From assembly GCA_947600015.1 (NCBI GenBank), contig CANQFX010000026.1, positions 1-15,675 of the forward strand: a DNA stretch of 15,675 bases, in the 5' to 3' direction. Shown one piece after another: positions 14,241 to 15,675 of the stretch; positions within the stretch are counted from its first letter, which is position 1, and the number at the start of each line of letters is the position of its first letter. Position numbers and translations under genes: made by a program. The notes beneath the pieces are model-generated. The model was not told the origin of the DNA and made no database searches. It saw nothing but the letters and a program-made list of their open reading frames with translations. This DNA comes from an uncultured Bacilli bacterium (GTDB lineage Bacteria > Bacillota_I > Bacilli_A > RF39 > UBA660).

Positions 14241-14801
14241 ATGAAAACATTAATGGTAGATATGGATCATGTTATTACGAATGGGAGATATTTTGATTAT
14301 ATTTGTGAATTTTTAGGAGAAAATTTAGAATTAGAGAAACAGCAAACTTATTATTTACAAGATTTAGTTTCCCATCAAAAAGAAGAATTTTGGGAATGGG
14401 TGAAAGAGAAAAATTTTTATGAAAAAGCACCATTATATCAAGATTGTTATTCTGTATTAGAAAAATTAAATCAAAAGTATGAATTGTATATTGTGACAGC
14501 ATATTTATGGACAGATGTGATTGATTTGAGTGGCGAAAATTTAAAAAATAAATATTATTATTTAAGAAAAATGCTTCCCTTCATTAAACCAAAACAATAT
14601 ATTTTTACAACCAATAAAAAAATGATTCCTTTCGATATTAAAGTGGATGATCGAGTAGATAATTTGGAACAAGCAAGTACTAAAATTTTATTTTCTGCTT
14701 GGCATAATAAAAAACTCACAGAGAAAGAATTAAAAGAAAAAGGTATAATTCGTGTAAATGATTGGAAGGAGATAGAAGAACTCCTACTGAATGAAAAATA
14801 G
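14241..14801 (+). CDS. 5'(3')-deoxyribonucleotidase (NT5C-type HAD phosphatase)
   Basis: A 186-residue cytoplasmic HAD-superfamily protein. Motif I is VDMDHVITNG with nucleophile D7 and D9. Motif II is YIVTA (T86). A lysine follows in TTNKKM (126-127), and motif IV is KVDDRVDNL (D136, D137), followed by ILFSAWHN. This order fits the cytosolic 5'(3')-deoxyribonucleotidases, which remove phosphate from dNMPs and help balance dNTP pools. The frame opens earlier inside truB (14202), but GAGG at 14230-14233 points to ATG 14241, which is 20 bases after the truB stop. It is thus probably cotranscribed with the fusion gene. The substrate is inferred from the family. Confidence 0.85.
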   Translation: MKTLMVDMDHVITNGRYFDYICEFLGENLELEKQQTYYLQDLVSHQKEEFWEWVKEKNFYEKAPLYQDCYSVLEKLNQKYELYIVTAYLWTDVIDLSGENLKNKYYYLRKMLPFIKPKQYIFTTNKKMIPFDIKVDDRVDNLEQASTKILFSAWHNKKLTEKELKEKGIIRVNDWKEIEELLLNEK

Positions 14802-14824
14802 ATAGATGGTTATCTATTTTTTTT
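14795..14824 (+). terminator. Intrinsic terminator overlapping the deoxyribonucleotidase stop
   Basis: AAAATAGATA (14795-14804) pairs with TATCTATTTT (14811-14820) around GATGGT, followed by further T. The stop TAG (14799-14801) is inside the left arm. Confidence 0.8.
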
Positions 14825-14866
14825 ATGTCCTTATAAATAGAAAAGTATATTTTATTAATTTAACAA

Positions 14867-14872
14867 TATAAT
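14867..14872 (+). promoter_or_regulatory. Promoter (-10 box) of the GH3 gene
   Basis: A TATAAT follows the terminator and lies 9 bases before AGGAGG. No good -35 hexamer is seen upstream, so the call is tentative. Confidence 0.35.
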
Positions 14873-14890
14873 GGAATAGAAGGAGGAAAC

Positions 14891-15675
14891 ATGAAGAAAA
14901 AAATTATTTATATTAGTGTGTTTGTTCTTTTGTTGTTGGGATGTTTTTCTGCTTTTTATTTTTACCAGGGAGAAGAAAAGAAGGATACGACTTCTAAGAT
15001 AACCGCAACGGTACTTTCGAATGCTAATAATAAGTTAGTATTACAGGACAAACAAAATGTTATTTATACTTTTGATGTTGAAGAGGAAAACGCACAAGCA
15101 GGAGAAAATGTAATATTAGAATATACAGGGCTTTTAGATCAAAAGAAAACAATACAAGAAAGTGCTGTTGTCAATATAGAACAAACAGCATCATTAAAAG
15201 ATGAGAATGGAATTCAAAAAGAATGGTTGGATGGTGGAATTTTTAGTAATTTCTATATTTTAGCGAATAATAAATTAAAAGAACTTTCTTTAGACGAAAG
15301 AATTGCTCAAATTTTATTAATTCAAGTACCCGATAGTGATGCAAAAGAAAAATTAAAGACCAATCAATTTGGTGGTTATTTGTTTATGGAAGATGATTTT
15401 CAAGGGAAAGAAGAAAAGGATGTAATTGATACAATTCAATCTTATCAAAAAGTGTCTAAAGTTCCTATTCTTACCGCAGTAGATGAAGAAGGAGGAAAAG
15501 TGGTTCGTGTCAGTAGTAATGATAAGTTAGTAAAAGAACCTTTTAAATCTTCAAAAGAACTTTATCAAGAAGGAGGCCTTGAATTAATTCGAAAGGATAC
15601 CATCGATAAAAGCAAGGTGCTAAATCATCTTGGGTTGAATTTAAATTTAGCACCAGTGGTCGATGTTGCGGAAGA
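14891..15675 (+). CDS. Membrane-anchored GH3 beta-N-acetylhexosaminidase, NagZ-like (partial, runs off the right edge)
   Basis: The frame starts at ATG 14891, has AGGAGG 4 bases upstream, and stays open to the window end (261 residues so far). Residues 4-26 are hydrophobic with LLLLGC at 13-18, either a lipobox (C18 lipidated) or an uncleaved anchor. A stretch at about 32-110 (ITATVLSNANNKLVLQD onward) looks like a small beta-rich domain that I cannot name. From about 130 the GH3 fold begins: SLDERIAQILLIQV, GGYLFMEDDF, then AVDEEGGKVVRVS and LGLNLNLAPVVDV, the substrate-binding signature regions of the family. NagZ-type enzymes cut N-acetylglucosamine from cell-wall fragments; here it would act outside the membrane. 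The catalytic histidine/aspartate loop lies beyond the window edge. Confidence 0.85.
   Translation, partial: MKKKIIYISVFVLLLLGCFSAFYFYQGEEKKDTTSKITATVLSNANNKLVLQDKQNVIYTFDVEEENAQAGENVILEYTGLLDQKKTIQESAVVNIEQTASLKDENGIQKEWLDGGIFSNFYILANNKLKELSLDERIAQILLIQVPDSDAKEKLKTNQFGGYLFMEDDFQGKEEKDVIDTIQSYQKVSKVPILTAVDEEGGKVVRVSSNDKLVKEPFKSSKELYQEGGLELIRKDTIDKSKVLNHLGLNLNLAPVVDVAE

Overview
The window is AT-rich (roughly one third G+C), densely coded, and uses strong AGGAGG-type ribosome binding sites, TTGACA/TATAAT-type promoters and short intrinsic terminators. A PolC-type DNA polymerase, a Bacillus-like infC-rpmI-rplT leader and a 4Fe-4S ferredoxin point to a low-GC Bacillota. Short genes and enlarged ribosomal proteins suggest a gut Bacilli lineage related to the Mollicutes side (RF39-like or similar). 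That placement is inference. Tryptophan is encoded by TGG and TGA ends genes, so the standard bacterial code applies. Peptidoglycan-type enzymes (M15 peptidase module, GH3 hydrolase) suggest a walled cell.

Layout. At the left edge (1-188) is the tail of an Rpn-type nuclease/transposase. It converges through a shared terminator on a minus-strand pair: a zinc-ribbon membrane protein (255-782) and a single-cluster ferredoxin (823-1011). Next come a tail-anchored acidic protein (1126-2043) and an unidentified 277-residue protein (2232-3065) that lies directly upstream of polC. polC is split into two ORFs (3086-4300 and 4300-7653) by what looks like one missing base, exactly where the exonuclease is inserted into the PHP domain. 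A DUF1653 gene (7662-7937) follows.

From 7938 to 12784 lies translation machinery: a strong promoter, an attenuator leader of the L20 type, infC (apparently with an ATC start), rpmI, rplT, rpsB, tsf, a thioredoxin-fold lipoprotein, and frr. pyrH, usually found between tsf and frr, is not there. Both L20 and S2 carry a charged linker and a matching C-terminal SAP/Rho-N-like module. At 12823-14220 is a single reading frame joining a complete VanY-type D,D-carboxypeptidase domain, without signal peptide, to a complete TruB tRNA pseudouridine synthase. A 5'(3')-deoxyribonucleotidase (14241-14801) and the first part of a membrane-anchored GH3 beta-N-acetylhexosaminidase (14891 to the end) close the window.

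Most is core housekeeping. The unusual items are the VanY-TruB fusion, the shared module on L20 and S2, the broken or split polC with a lineage-specific insertion, and the layered control in front of infC. I saw no CRISPR array, tRNA, rRNA, insertion-sequence end or prophage, and no gene-free stretch longer than about 210 bases.
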